Below are positions 54,092 to 62,695 of a stretch of 64,000 nt of DNA, one piece after another. Positions within the stretch are counted from its first letter, which is position 1; the number at the start of each line of letters is the position of its first letter. A program made the translations under genes and the position numbers. Origin of the DNA: Nostoc sp. NMS2 (lineage in GTDB: Bacteria > Cyanobacteriota > Cyanobacteriia > Cyanobacteriales > Nostocaceae); assembly GCF_017115105.1 (NCBI RefSeq), contig NZ_JABXKH010000042.1, positions 1 through 64,000 of the forward strand, written 5' to 3'. A model generated the notes under the pieces. That model ran no database searches and had not been told where the DNA came from. It saw nothing but the letters and a program-made list of their open reading frames with translations.

Positions 54092-54098
54092 ATCAACC

Positions 54099-54350
54099 CT
54101 AAGCTAGATAAATTTCTATCAAGTTTTCTTCAACTTCTTGGATGTAATCGTCCATATTTTCAATAACAGGCTCAACCATCTCTAACAATTCTTCAGGGGA
54201 AATCTCACCCGAAAGCATCTGTTTTACAGCTGACTCAACTAGCATTGAATTGCTGATTGCTTCTTGCATCTCTAGGAAAGGATCGTTGGGGATAAACAGA
54301 TGAAAACATTCCCCAACTGATCGCTGAAATTGTACAATTTCTTGTAGCAT
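54099..54350 (-). CDS. Small acidic helical protein
   Basis: 83 residues, strongly acidic (EISPEELLEMVEPVIENMDD). No family is recognised. Its ATG is 3 bases beyond the stop codon of the 232-residue gene, so translation is probably coupled. Confidence 0.65.
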   Translation of the reverse strand: MLQEIVQFQRSVGECFHLFIPNDPFLEMQEAISNSMLVESAVKQMLSGEISPEELLEMVEPVIENMDDYIQEVEENLIEIYLA

Positions 54351-54353
54351 TTA

Positions 54354-55052
54354 CTAATTTGTTGGTATATCTGTCGGAACGCCTGTCCCTGTTGGTTTAG
54401 CAACACCAAAGAAACCTGCTTCTGGGTGCAATTCCGGCGTAAAGCTGACCCCAATGCACTTAAAAGAATTTGCGGTTATGCCTTTGAGGGCAATCATAAT
54501 ATAAGCTCGTGAGTCTTCTTCAGTTTCCTTCGCTATATCCGTAATTGCAGCTCCACTAGGGTCTTTCACTGTGGTTGTAGTCCGACCATAGGGGACACCA
54601 CCTGTACGCGTAGGATAGGCTTTATAAGCTCGTTTTGTGATACCAGAAGTTTTAGCAGCTTTCTCAGTCGTACTCGATGGGATAACTGCAATGTGAGCCA
54701 ACGCAGGATAAAAACCTGGTACTTCTTTGGTTTTGGTTAAGTCTCTTTCAATTCCGAACAAAGCATCTGTTGCTGTTGCTGAAAATTTTGTGAAAATGTT
54801 ATTTGCAACAACTGTCATAGTTCCTTGATAAGCATTAATAGCACCACTAGTACTACTTGGCTCAATATCAAAGGGAATAACACCAACGTTAAATCTAACG
54901 AGGTATTTAGAATCAAGCTTACGGGCAACGACTAATTTATTTTCCCCTTTCAGATACTTGAGATACTCCCCAGCCGCGCCGCTAGTCGCTGAAAAATTCG
55001 TATCTTTGAGGGTTTTGTGTAGTGCCCCAAAGCGTCTATGCTTTTTAGCCAT
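54354..55052 (-). CDS. Unknown basic protein, possible structural protein
   Basis: 232 residues with a basic N-terminus (MAKKHRRFGALHKTL), a central region rich in Thr, Ser, Ala and Gly (TSGITKRAYKAYPTRTGGVP) and a C-terminal SRAYIMIALKGITANSFKCI segment. No signal peptide or membrane helix is visible. The composition would suit a coat or matrix protein, but I have no homology to support it. It lies 200 bases after the collagen-like gene. Confidence 0.65.
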   Translation of the reverse strand: MAKKHRRFGALHKTLKDTNFSATSGAAGEYLKYLKGENKLVVARKLDSKYLVRFNVGVIPFDIEPSSTSGAINAYQGTMTVVANNIFTKFSATATDALFGIERDLTKTKEVPGFYPALAHIAVIPSSTTEKAAKTSGITKRAYKAYPTRTGGVPYGRTTTTVKDPSGAAITDIAKETEEDSRAYIMIALKGITANSFKCIGVSFTPELHPEAGFFGVAKPTGTGVPTDIPTN

Positions 55053-55254
55053 AAAGCAATAATTTTGGTTTAAAAGATATTGCTAATCTAATCCAACTTT
55101 CACCTGAAAAACGTTGATACATAAGCTTTCAAGAGCTTACTTAATTTATGCTACTCTATGCGACCCCTTAAGTCTCGCCAGAGTCTACAAAGCTCTATAC
55201 CGCTTTGAAAAAATCCGTGTAAATCAATCTTAAGTCCTCACCTAACTAGTAAAA

Positions 55255-57561
55255 CTACTTAAAACTATCCGTCCAATCCGGTTTAGTTTTTTTCAGTCCT
55301 GTAGAGAAATACTCTACACGTTTAGGGTGTACTGTAATAGTTAGAAGTTCTACACCTCTTCTCTGTGCAATCTTTTGTATTGCTCCTTCCAAGAATTCAG
55401 GGATTATTATTTCTTTAATGGCAGTCAGCACTCTTTCTGCTTCCTCCGTAGAGATAGCATTAATTATGATTTTGGAATTATCTTTGAGAATTACAATACC
55501 TTCATACTGTCCTTTCTGATATGAAGGTAAAGGGGAAGTTTCGTAATGTTTTGCAATAGGATGAGGCACTGTTATTGGATATTTAGCCGAATCAAAATTC
55601 CCTTCGCCTAAATCTTCCGCAAACATAAATATCATTTGTGGTCTATTGCTTTCTATGCGAACTTGCCACCATTCGGGAACTGCTGCGTAACATTCAACTT
55701 TAGAGCTATTTTGTTGTTTAACTTGACATTCTAAGCTTTCAATCTGGCTCAGATGCGTAAATTTTAATAACTCTTGGGCTTCAGTCCCTTTAATCACTGA
55801 TATATTTAGCCCACTAAAAATAGCCGAATTAGTAACTGGATCACATCCTGCAAAAACTGGAACTGTAATAGTAGAAAATTCCATAATTTCACTTTCTCCT
55901 TTTTCTCCCGGTTCGCCTTGAGGTCCTGGTTGTCCAGGTATGCCGGGTTCGCCCTGTGGTCCTGGTTGTCCAGGTGTGCCCGGTTCGCCTTGAGGTCCTG
56001 GTTGTCCTGGAAGTCCTTGTAATGGCGGTAAAGGTATTCCGGGTTGGCCTTGAGGTCCTGGTTGTCCAGGTGTGCCGGGTTCGCCTTGAGGTCCTGGTTG
56101 TCCAGGTGTGCCGGGTTCGCCTTGAGGTCCTGGTTGTCCAGGTGTGCCGGGTTGGCCTTGAGGTCCTGGTTGTCCAGGTGTGCCGGGTTCGCCTTGAGGT
56201 CCTGGCAAGGGAACACCAGGAAGACCAGGTTCACCTTGAGGACCTGGTTCTCCTGGAAGTCCTTGTAGTGGAGGTAAAGGTATTCCTGGTTCTCCCTGTG
56301 GTCCTGGTTCTCCCTGTGGTCCTGGTTCTCCCTGTGGTCCTGGAATAATTGGTTTAAGTAATGATGCCTCTGCTGTAGCTAGTGCAACCTCGGCAGTTGC
56401 AAGAGCCACGGCGGCTTCTCCTTGTGCTACCGTTCCAAGTTGCAATGCTGAGGCTGCTGTCCCTTCTGCCAGTTCCGCAGTTGCAAGAGCCGCGGCGGCT
56501 TCTCCTTCCGCTACAGTCCCCAAACTGATAGCTACTTTTACTTGTGGTTCGAGAAATGCAAGTTCTGCTTGTTGAAACTGAACTTGCGCTGCGATTGGTT
56601 GCAATTCTGCGATCGCTGTTTCAGCCGTAAACAAAGCTGTTGTCGCAGTAGCACCTGCTGTAATAGCTGTTTCTTCAGCGGTGCCTGCTAAAATTTCCGC
56701 AATTTGAGCAATCGATAGCGCTGATCCAGCTGTCCCTTCGGCGGTGCCTGCCAATGTTAAAGCAGACCCGGCTGTTGCTTGTGCGGCTAGGGCTTCTCCC
56801 TCCGCCACAGTTCCTAGCTGCAATGCTGAAGTTGCTGTTGCTAACGCAGTTCCAGCTGTCCCTTCGGCGGTGCCTGCCAATGTTAAAGCAGACCCGGCTG
56901 TTGCTTGTGCGGCTAGGGCTTCTCCCTCCGCCACAGTTCCTAGCTGCAATGCTGAAGTTGCTGTTGCTAACGCAGTTCCAGCTGTCCCTTCGGCGGTTCC
57001 TGCTAACGCTAGCGCTGACCCGGCTGTTCCTTCGGCGGTTCCTGCTAACGCTAGCGCTGACCCGGCTGTTCCTTCGGCGGTTCCTGCTAACGCTAGCGCT
57101 GACCCGGCTGTTGTTTCGACAGATACAATCACAGCTTCTAGAGACGTAGCAAAGCCCAAGGCTTCTGCCGCTGTTGCTGCTGCTGCCGCGATCGCTGCAA
57201 ATACACCCTCAAGTGCTGCTGCAATTAGGGGGGCTGCTACTATTGCTACTAATGCAGCAATCCCAGCCGCAAAAGCAATCAATTTTGCTTCTAAATCATG
57301 CAATTCACTTTCTATTTGTCCGATATGAATTTCATCTTGAGCAAGTTGACGATACACATCTGCTAGCTGAGATCGCAAAGCTGCTATTTCTGCCTCTAAT
57401 CTTTGATAATCGTTAGAATTGTCAGGTCTTTTTAAAGCTGCAATTTCATTGGCTAGCTGATTTATCTGACTCTGTAATTGTTGACAACAATCACATTGAT
57501 GTCCAGCACAATTACTAATATTTGACAAAGACGAAATAAGGGATTGACCAGCACCTGACAT
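55255..57561 (-). CDS. Collagen-like, alanine-rich repeat protein
   Basis: 768 residues. Residues 1-90: Cys-rich start ([15 protein letters not shown]) and coiled coil. Residues 95-150: hydrophobic, Ala-rich ([18 protein letters not shown]). Residues 150-405: a 14-residue [14 protein letters not shown] repeat and variants. Residues 405-555: about 50 Gly-X-Y triplets ([12 protein letters not shown] units of 36 bases). Residues 560-768: a unique beta/alpha C-terminal domain with Cys residues. The whole could form a trimeric fibre. It is translated directly after the Cys-rich 166-residue gene, whose stop codon abuts this ATG. Phage tail fibres and surface appendages both use such designs. Confidence 0.85.
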   Translation of the reverse strand: MSGAGQSLISSLSNISNCAGHQCDCCQQLQSQINQLANEIAALKRPDNSNDYQRLEAEIAALRSQLADVYRQLAQDEIHIGQIESELHDLEAKLIAFAAGIAALVAIVAAPLIAAALEGVFAAIAAAAATAAEALGFATSLEAVIVSVETTAGSALALAGTAEGTAGSALALAGTAEGTAGSALALAGTAEGTAGTALATATSALQLGTVAEGEALAAQATAGSALTLAGTAEGTAGTALATATSALQLGTVAEGEALAAQATAGSALTLAGTAEGTAGSALSIAQIAEILAGTAEETAITAGATATTALFTAETAIAELQPIAAQVQFQQAELAFLEPQVKVAISLGTVAEGEAAAALATAELAEGTAASALQLGTVAQGEAAVALATAEVALATAEASLLKPIIPGPQGEPGPQGEPGPQGEPGIPLPPLQGLPGEPGPQGEPGLPGVPLPGPQGEPGTPGQPGPQGQPGTPGQPGPQGEPGTPGQPGPQGEPGTPGQPGPQGQPGIPLPPLQGLPGQPGPQGEPGTPGQPGPQGEPGIPGQPGPQGEPGEKGESEIMEFSTITVPVFAGCDPVTNSAIFSGLNISVIKGTEAQELLKFTHLSQIESLECQVKQQNSSKVECYAAVPEWWQVRIESNRPQMIFMFAEDLGEGNFDSAKYPITVPHPIAKHYETSPLPSYQKGQYEGIVILKDNSKIIINAISTEEAERVLTAIKEIIIPEFLEGAIQKIAQRRGVELLTITVHPKRVEYFSTGLKKTKPDWTDSFK
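55900..56345. repeat. Collagen-triplet repeats (36-bp units) within the coding sequence
   Basis: Units of GGTTGTCCAGGTGTGCCGGG plus TTCGCCTTGAGGTCCT repeat at 36-base spacing, strongest at 56060-56200, with 9- to 18-base variants at the flanks. They encode [12 protein letters not shown] on the minus strand. Confidence 0.9.
56745..57115. repeat. Tandem 126-bp duplication and 42-bp repeats in the collagen-like gene
   Basis: Positions 56745-56870 recur at 56871-56996 essentially unchanged (126 bases, 42 residues). Next come three copies of a 42-base unit with GGTTCCTGCTAACGCTAGCG. All periods are multiples of 42, keeping the 14-residue protein repeat in phase. Confidence 0.9.
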
Positions 57562-58062
57562 CTAACAAACCTCACTACCAATTTTAGAAATCAATGCTTC
57601 AATTGAGGCAAATTCCCCTTGATCAATGCATACCTTCCCATCTGGACAGAATGTTGTTGGATCTACGCATTGCTTACCCGATCCACAAGCGCCGCCATTA
57701 GCACAAACAGCTTGACAATCAGCAAGAGAGTTGTAAATTCCTGGGGTGTTATATGTATTTTTTAGGATGCATTGACCATTGATACAATCGTATCTAGGAG
57801 CGGTAGGAGGCTTACCAGTATCATTGTCAATAATTTCTAAATGAACATTTTTTGCTGGACTGGTTGAAGTATAAATAACCGCCCCAGAATTATTATCAGT
57901 GACGTTAAAACTGTAGCCACCACAAGCAAGCCCGGTTCCTGTGACATTTAATGAAAAATTGGGATGAGATTTATTTCCTAAGTCTGCATAAATATCATCC
58001 TCTGGGTAAGCATAGCAGCCGCCTCCATAACTCGATCCAACTACTTTTAAGTGGTAAGTCAT
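57562..58062 (-). CDS. Cysteine-rich protein of unknown function
   Basis: 166 residues with 13 or so Cys. N-terminal half beta-sandwich-like (YHLKVVGSSYGGGCYAYPED); C-terminal half in disulfide-style repeats (CINGQCIL, DCQAVCANGGACGSGKQCVD, CPDGKVC), which recall toxin- or EGF-like knots. It has no signal peptide. It is immediately before the collagen-like gene and probably co-translated with it. Confidence 0.7.
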   Translation of the reverse strand: MTYHLKVVGSSYGGGCYAYPEDDIYADLGNKSHPNFSLNVTGTGLACGGYSFNVTDNNSGAVIYTSTSPAKNVHLEIIDNDTGKPPTAPRYDCINGQCILKNTYNTPGIYNSLADCQAVCANGGACGSGKQCVDPTTFCPDGKVCIDQGEFASIEALISKIGSEVC

Positions 58063-58068
58063 TTATTA

Positions 58069-58386
58069 TCAAACAACATTCGGGTCAAAAGTTGGTGCAG
58101 TATAAGTACCGTAGAATCTTGATGAATACTGGAATTGAGTTTTAGTGGTAGCGTTCCGAGTTATTGGAGAAGAGATAGTCAAATCAGAACTTGCCATTAC
58201 AGAAGCGTCTGTATTGGCATTTATCCAAGTATGGGCGTAAGAAATAATTGCTGCATACAGTTCTAGTGCAGTTGGGTTACTACCTGTCAAAGCAGGTAAA
58301 GAGCTAAGAGGAATTTGCAGTATTTTTGGTGAACCGGAAAAAGTGGAGTTTGCGCCAAATAAATCAGTAATTGTAGGCTGACTCAT
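58069..58386 (-). CDS. Small protein of unknown function
   Basis: 105 residues starting MSQPTITDLFGANSTFSGSP. It contains ALELYAAIISYAHTWINANT, a helix-like segment, and ends in TAPTFDPNVV. I pick ATG 58386 over the upstream ATG 58428, which adds a hydrophobic stretch with no clear start signal. It lies 6 bases before the Cys-rich gene and is first of this minus-strand unit. Confidence 0.62.
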   Translation of the reverse strand: MSQPTITDLFGANSTFSGSPKILQIPLSSLPALTGSNPTALELYAAIISYAHTWINANTDASVMASSDLTISSPITRNATTKTQFQYSSRFYGTYTAPTFDPNVV

Positions 58387-58778
58387 AAATTGAATTAATG
58401 AAGAGTAATAAATTAGTTTTATGAGCAACTGTTTAACTTGTAAATGTTCTACTTTTATGTAAAAGAGGAAGTAGTTTCACTATCCGTATGTATTGCTGCG
58501 ATTAAGTTACAGAGATATTGAATATTAGTCAGATAAAAAGTATACCTATTTAGCCCTCATAGCAGGTAAAACAGGAACTCACAAGAAATTTGATGCAGAT
58601 GTGTTAAGTATCTGTACTGAATTTAATAACAAAAGAATTTATACAATCTTTAAGAACGATCGCACTTGCCTTACCCCTCTAGGGCGAATACCCTGAAGGT
58701 GAAATATTCAAAGCTATTGGCGCGATCGCACTTCTACCTTGAGTGCGATCGCGTTTTACTCTGCCTAAAAGGTTTTGA
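58387..58778. other. Intergenic region before the unknown gene run
   Basis: HIP1-rich sequence (GCGCGATCGCACTTC, GTGCGATCGCG) at 58660-58755 forms a palindromic pair around CTACCTTGAG. The promoter of the run beginning at 58386 should lie here. No gene is visible. Confidence 0.45.
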
Positions 58779-61415
58779 TCATGGTTTACTTAGCTGATTA
58801 GCTCTCACGTACTGGAACCGCCCAGAAGCTAATTCGACTTGCCATTTCCCTTCCCAGCGTCCAACTATTTTGACAAGTTCGCCGCCGTACATGGCATCAA
58901 GGTGTATTTGCGGTTTCCACGGCTCCTGTTTTTCAAGCCACTCCTTAGCTATTTTCTTAGCTCCTTCCTCAAAATCACCTGCTTGAGTAAGTCCTACCTT
59001 AATCGTGGCTTGTCCCCCAGTGGGCCAATTCCATACCATTGAGCATTCGTAACCAGCAGGATTCTTAGCTGCATCCAAAATGGTTGATTCTGGTTTGGCA
59101 GTACAGATTATGTCCCCAAGGTGGGTAGCGATATGAAGGCTAAGGGATGTTGGGGCTATCAGCCAAAAGTCAAAATCTTTTTTGGAACTAATAGTATTGG
59201 GTTTTTGGGTTGGTTCATGTTGCACACTCTTTTTTTCAGAAAAGTTGACCAAAATAGGTGGATCACGTGGATCAAGGTGGATCAAGTCGCTCCCAGCAAG
59301 GGTTTGAGTTTGATCCACCTCTGAATTTGTAGGTGGATCAAGGTGGATCACGTGGATCACTGAATTGTCGTTATACTCCTGAATGCTCTCAGTGATCCAC
59401 CTTGATCCACCTTGATCCACGTCCGATTCCGTAGGTGGATCATACTCAAACCCTTGCTCTGAGCGACTTGATCCACTTGATCCACCTTGATCCACCTTTT
59501 TTCCCAACTTTCTTGCCCAAGTTTGTAATGCATGACCCTCTACCCACTTTCTCTGTTTGTGCCAGCCGTTTATCTTCATAATGGACGCGACCCTTTTCTG
59601 GGACATCATGTCTTGGCGGCCTGTCTCTATACCCAATGCGGTAAATAAGATGTCGTGGGTTGTCACCCAATCACGTCCCCGAACGAATGACAGTACTTTC
59701 TCTTCCCACGGGTCGGAGGTTTGGTAATCCTTGTTGGCTTCAGCTTGCAGATCCTTCTCTGCCGGCGTTAGCCACCACTGATGCCCCATTTGGTAAAGAT
59801 GGTTGGCCGCGGCCCAAATTAAATCTCGTTCGCGGATCAATTCTTCGATCGGAATTTCTTTAAGGACTGGGACGACAAAAAATCGGCGGCTGCCTGTGGG
59901 GTCGTTAAGTAATTCCTGCTCATTTGAGGTGGCGACTAATAGGCAAGCTCTAGGATGCTCTTTGATTTCTCTGTCGTAGGGAATCCGAAACGGATCAACG
60001 GTGTTGCTCAAAAATTTCTTGAAGGAGCTAACGTCTTTCTTCTTATATATGTGTTCGATTTCTGCTAGTTCAATTCCCCAGAAGTAATGAAGCTTCATTA
60101 ACTCGTCCTTTTCGCTGCTGTCGCTGAGTTCGTCGGTAAACCAGTCTGCGCCAAACAGTTCTTTCCAAAATGTGCTTTTCCTTAGTCCCTGTTCGCCAAC
60201 TAAGACACAAATATCTTCCGCTTTCTCACCTGGTCGTCTCGCTCTAGAGACTGCGGCGATGAGTGATTTTTTGATGTAAGTGTTGTGCAGAGGGTCGTTA
60301 GTGCCAAAGTATCTAAAGGCTAGGTTGTCCAAAATGGATAAATCTGGACTAGGAAATCTAGCTTCAAGCTCGTCGAGATATTCTACTACTGGGTTGTAAG
60401 CGTTTGTTTTAGCAATCGACATAACTATTGAGTGAGCATCTTCTTTTGAGATGTCCATGTCAAACTCTAGTGCGATGTAGAGTTTTAATAGGTCTAAGTC
60501 CATTCGAGAATTCTCAAACTCAATATATTTTTTGAGGGTGTTTAATCGAATCGAATCACCCCATCCCTGGCTGATAATTTTGTGGGCACGAGACATCCTA
60601 GATTTCCTCTCTTCTTCATCAAATTCGTTTTCTTGAGCCTTTCGCTTTTCATCCAATTCTTTTTTCCACTCTTCGATAGTGGAGGCTTCATCGACTAGCT
60701 TCTTAAATTCATCACCGCCTTTGGCGGCAATAAAGTCATCCATTCCCTTTAGTTCAAGTGATGGCAATGTGACAATCATAACTTTGGAGCCAGTTGCAGA
60801 TAAGTCACGAGCTAGGGATATTAGCGCATATTGAACTGGTCGTTTTTCAATGATGTCGGCATCAAAAACTAAGTAAAAAGTCCGACCAAATCCCGCGAAT
60901 GCTTCTAGCCAATAATGTAATCTGCCGTTCTTTCTACATGTGGCAACACCAGGAAGACTGATAGTAGGAATACCCAGAGCTAGTCCTGCACCAGCTTTTT
61001 TAGCACCTTCGGTTATTATAACTGGCTGACTTTTATCCTCTATGATTGCTTTCCAAAAGTTCTCGATACCAGTATTTAAAAATAATGGTGCTGTGTTGGC
61101 TCCTGTTGCACCTATGTATTTTTGAGGTTTACCTTTTTTATCAGATGTGGGTGTATCTGGTTTTACTTGAACGCCTTCTAATGTGTTTTCTCCAGTCAAT
61201 GGGTCAATTCCAGAAACACACCATGCAGGTACTAGATGGTCAGAATGCTTACGGCGGCTTTTGGTGTTTCGATTTAAGACTCTATCGAGTTCCCTGGAGT
61301 CTTCAATTGTTCGGAAGTTCAGGTCGATTATTGCATCAGAAATAGCACTAGATTTGAACTCTTTCCAGTGGCGTTCTAGTACACCATTGACAACACTAAG
61401 GGTAGATAAAATCAT
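58779..61415 (-). CDS. Primase-helicase: DUF3854 (TOPRIM-like) plus VirE/VapE-type ATPase
   Basis: 878 residues. N-terminal DUF3854 with VIITEGAKKAGAGLALG and YLVFDADI (TOPRIM-like Glu and Asp). Central VirE domain: VLVGEQGLRKSTFWKELFG (Walker A variant), FWGIELAEIEHIYKKKD, PYDREIKEHPRACLLVATSN and DPTGSRRFFVV. Residues 640-720 are a linker encoded by a symmetric GTGGATCA array, followed by a C-terminal domain. I use ATG 61415, preceded by GGAGG; the TTG at 61430 overlaps that signal. Such proteins initiate replication of plasmids, satellites and integrative elements. Confidence 0.85.
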   Translation of the reverse strand: MILSTLSVVNGVLERHWKEFKSSAISDAIIDLNFRTIEDSRELDRVLNRNTKSRRKHSDHLVPAWCVSGIDPLTGENTLEGVQVKPDTPTSDKKGKPQKYIGATGANTAPLFLNTGIENFWKAIIEDKSQPVIITEGAKKAGAGLALGIPTISLPGVATCRKNGRLHYWLEAFAGFGRTFYLVFDADIIEKRPVQYALISLARDLSATGSKVMIVTLPSLELKGMDDFIAAKGGDEFKKLVDEASTIEEWKKELDEKRKAQENEFDEEERKSRMSRAHKIISQGWGDSIRLNTLKKYIEFENSRMDLDLLKLYIALEFDMDISKEDAHSIVMSIAKTNAYNPVVEYLDELEARFPSPDLSILDNLAFRYFGTNDPLHNTYIKKSLIAAVSRARRPGEKAEDICVLVGEQGLRKSTFWKELFGADWFTDELSDSSEKDELMKLHYFWGIELAEIEHIYKKKDVSSFKKFLSNTVDPFRIPYDREIKEHPRACLLVATSNEQELLNDPTGSRRFFVVPVLKEIPIEELIRERDLIWAAANHLYQMGHQWWLTPAEKDLQAEANKDYQTSDPWEEKVLSFVRGRDWVTTHDILFTALGIETGRQDMMSQKRVASIMKINGWHKQRKWVEGHALQTWARKLGKKVDQGGSSGSSRSEQGFEYDPPTESDVDQGGSRWITESIQEYNDNSVIHVIHLDPPTNSEVDQTQTLAGSDLIHLDPRDPPILVNFSEKKSVQHEPTQKPNTISSKKDFDFWLIAPTSLSLHIATHLGDIICTAKPESTILDAAKNPAGYECSMVWNWPTGGQATIKVGLTQAGDFEEGAKKIAKEWLEKQEPWKPQIHLDAMYGGELVKIVGRWEGKWQVELASGRFQYVRANQLSKP
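59258..59495. other. Symmetric 14-unit GTGGATCA iteron array inside the primase gene
   Basis: GTGGATCA occurs on the plus strand at 59258, 59267, 59277, 59333, 59343, 59352 and 59435, and on the minus strand (TGATCCAC) at 59311, 59393, 59403, 59413, 59469, 59478 and 59488. Units within a triplet are 9-10 bases apart. The order FFF-R-FFF / RRR-F-RRR is a mirror image about position 59376. The AGCAAGGGTTTGAGT segments at 59296 and, inverted, at 59444 are also symmetric. A candidate replication origin. Confidence 0.85.
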
Positions 61416-61546
61416 TGTTCTATCCTCCAATTAATGTTAGAATGGTTAGCAGAAAGAGAAGATTCCTTAATCTTCCTTTGAAAGTAATTTTTCATACATT
61501 AAATCCTTTTTGGCTCTAGTTGATAGCTGGGGTCTTTTTTTGATTG

Positions 61547-61885
61547 TTAGAAAGGGTCGATAGCGATCTCAAGGCAATCATTAATCCACTGGCTGATGTC
61601 TGCCACGCTAGAAATTGAATTAGCTGATTCCCGCAGCGCTGCTAGCTCATCGGGGAATCCTCCGGTGGCATCCCAGCAAGGGCCATTAATGTAATGTCGG
61701 CAGTATTCGGCTAAAAGAGCGATTTCGTTAGTGGTGAGGTACTGGGAACTAAAGAATTTAAAAACTACACGGGGCAATTCTCCTGATGTTTCATCCTTCC
61801 AGTTCAGAGGCAAGCCCATTGGTGGGCGGTAAACATTAGGTATTCGCCTGGGATGGTAGATAGTTACTCTAATTTCGTCACTCAT
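61547..61885 (-). CDS. Hypothetical protein upstream of the primase-helicase
   Basis: 112 residues, MSDEIRVTIYHPRRIPNVYR at the start and a helical C-terminus (SISSVADISQWINDCLEIAI). No family recognised. It is 131 bases before the primase-helicase on the same strand. AATGAC-like heptamers lie just upstream at 61884-61914. Confidence 0.6.
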   Translation of the reverse strand: MSDEIRVTIYHPRRIPNVYRPPMGLPLNWKDETSGELPRVVFKFFSSQYLTTNEIALLAEYCRHYINGPCWDATGGFPDELAALRESANSISSVADISQWINDCLEIAIDPF

Positions 61886-61926
61886 TGGTTATTAGTCATT
61901 GGTCATCGGTCAACAGTGATCGCACT

Positions 61927-62151
61927 TCACGCAGCAGTGAAGTCAACGTAATAGGCAGTCCCAACAGAGAATTGAGACGATGCCGCAGGGTTGGTAATTT
62001 GGAGTGTGATGTTACCGGCTGGTGTCGCTTGCCAGAAGGTTAAGTTTTCTTCGCTCGGTGGATTGCTGGTTACTGGGGTGAGGATAACTGTTGCTGTTTT
62101 GGTTTCGCGGTCGGGGAGATTCTGTTGACAGATGAATTTAGCTCTGATCAT
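61927..62151 (-). CDS. Small beta-rich hypothetical protein
   Basis: 74 residues from ATG 62151, MIRAKFICQQNLPDRETKTA, with TVILTPVTSNPPSEENLTFW and a C-terminal GTAYYVDFTA strand. The likely fold is a small beta-barrel or beta-sandwich. An extra 19 codons upstream to 62208 overlap the divergent KGK gene's leader. Family unknown; small proteins of this style occur in phage-like regions. Confidence 0.6.
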   Translation of the reverse strand: MIRAKFICQQNLPDRETKTATVILTPVTSNPPSEENLTFWQATPAGNITLQITNPAASSQFSVGTAYYVDFTAA

Positions 62152-62248
62152 TGGTTTTATTCCTTGCTGGTCTGTGGGAAAGATTAGGGAAGGCGGATCA
62201 AGCTGCAAACTTTATCCGCCATGCTGTGTACCGAAAGAAAATGTCGAT

Positions 62249-62602
62249 ATGAGTAATAAATACGAGCTTGGCTACCCTGAAGACAGGGCTGGCTTGAGCG
62301 ATGAAGATGTTGTTTGTGCTTCTGGCGGACTTTGTTTTGGAACCCCCGACATGGCTAAGTTAAAAACATTAACAGAACATATTCGTTCTTGGGCACATGG
62401 GACGGGCAGGTATTCTAGCGCCGAACTCAAATGGTTTACAGAAGAAGGGTTTAAGTGTGAGGTTTTGCAAGTTAAGGGCGGGGGCTGGATAAAAGGAAGA
62501 TTCCGGTTTCGACTTGAGTTTGTTCCTGACGAGCCAGAAGTGACCCAACCGAAAGATCCAAATTCACCACTTGCTGATCTCCGATCGCACCTCGATGTCT
62601 AG
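62249..62602 (+). CDS. KGK-domain protein
   Basis: 117 residues; the C-terminal KGGGWIKGRFRFRLEFVPDEPE matches the cyanobacterial KGK domain (the family's KGxxKGKxRxRLEF core), with WFTEEGFKCEVL before it. The function of KGK proteins is unknown. It is divergent from the small gene at 61927-62151, and a bidirectional terminator follows. Confidence 0.82.
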   Translation: MSNKYELGYPEDRAGLSDEDVVCASGGLCFGTPDMAKLKTLTEHIRSWAHGTGRYSSAELKWFTEEGFKCEVLQVKGGGWIKGRFRFRLEFVPDEPEVTQPKDPNSPLADLRSHLDV

Positions 62603-62653
62603 TCACAGATGCATCGCCTGCTACCAGACAAGACAGTAGGCGACATATCTATG

Positions 62654-62695
62654 AATAAAGCCGTTCTGCCTGCGAATGGGTAGAACGGCTTTATT
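62654..62695. terminator. Bidirectional terminator between convergent genes
   Basis: AATAAAGCCGTTCT and AGAACGGCTTTATT are perfect 14-base inverted repeats around GCCTGCGAATGGGT. The A/T-rich outer parts provide a T tract on each strand, so it can end both the KGK transcript and the minus-strand transcript from the RHH locus. Confidence 0.85.

Noticed and set aside
56744-57328. Long plus-strand frame of 194 codons opposite the collagen-like gene
   Set aside because: It is the reverse strand of an Ala-rich repeat with a period divisible by three, which keeps all frames open. It has no start signal, and its translation is only a mirrored repeat.
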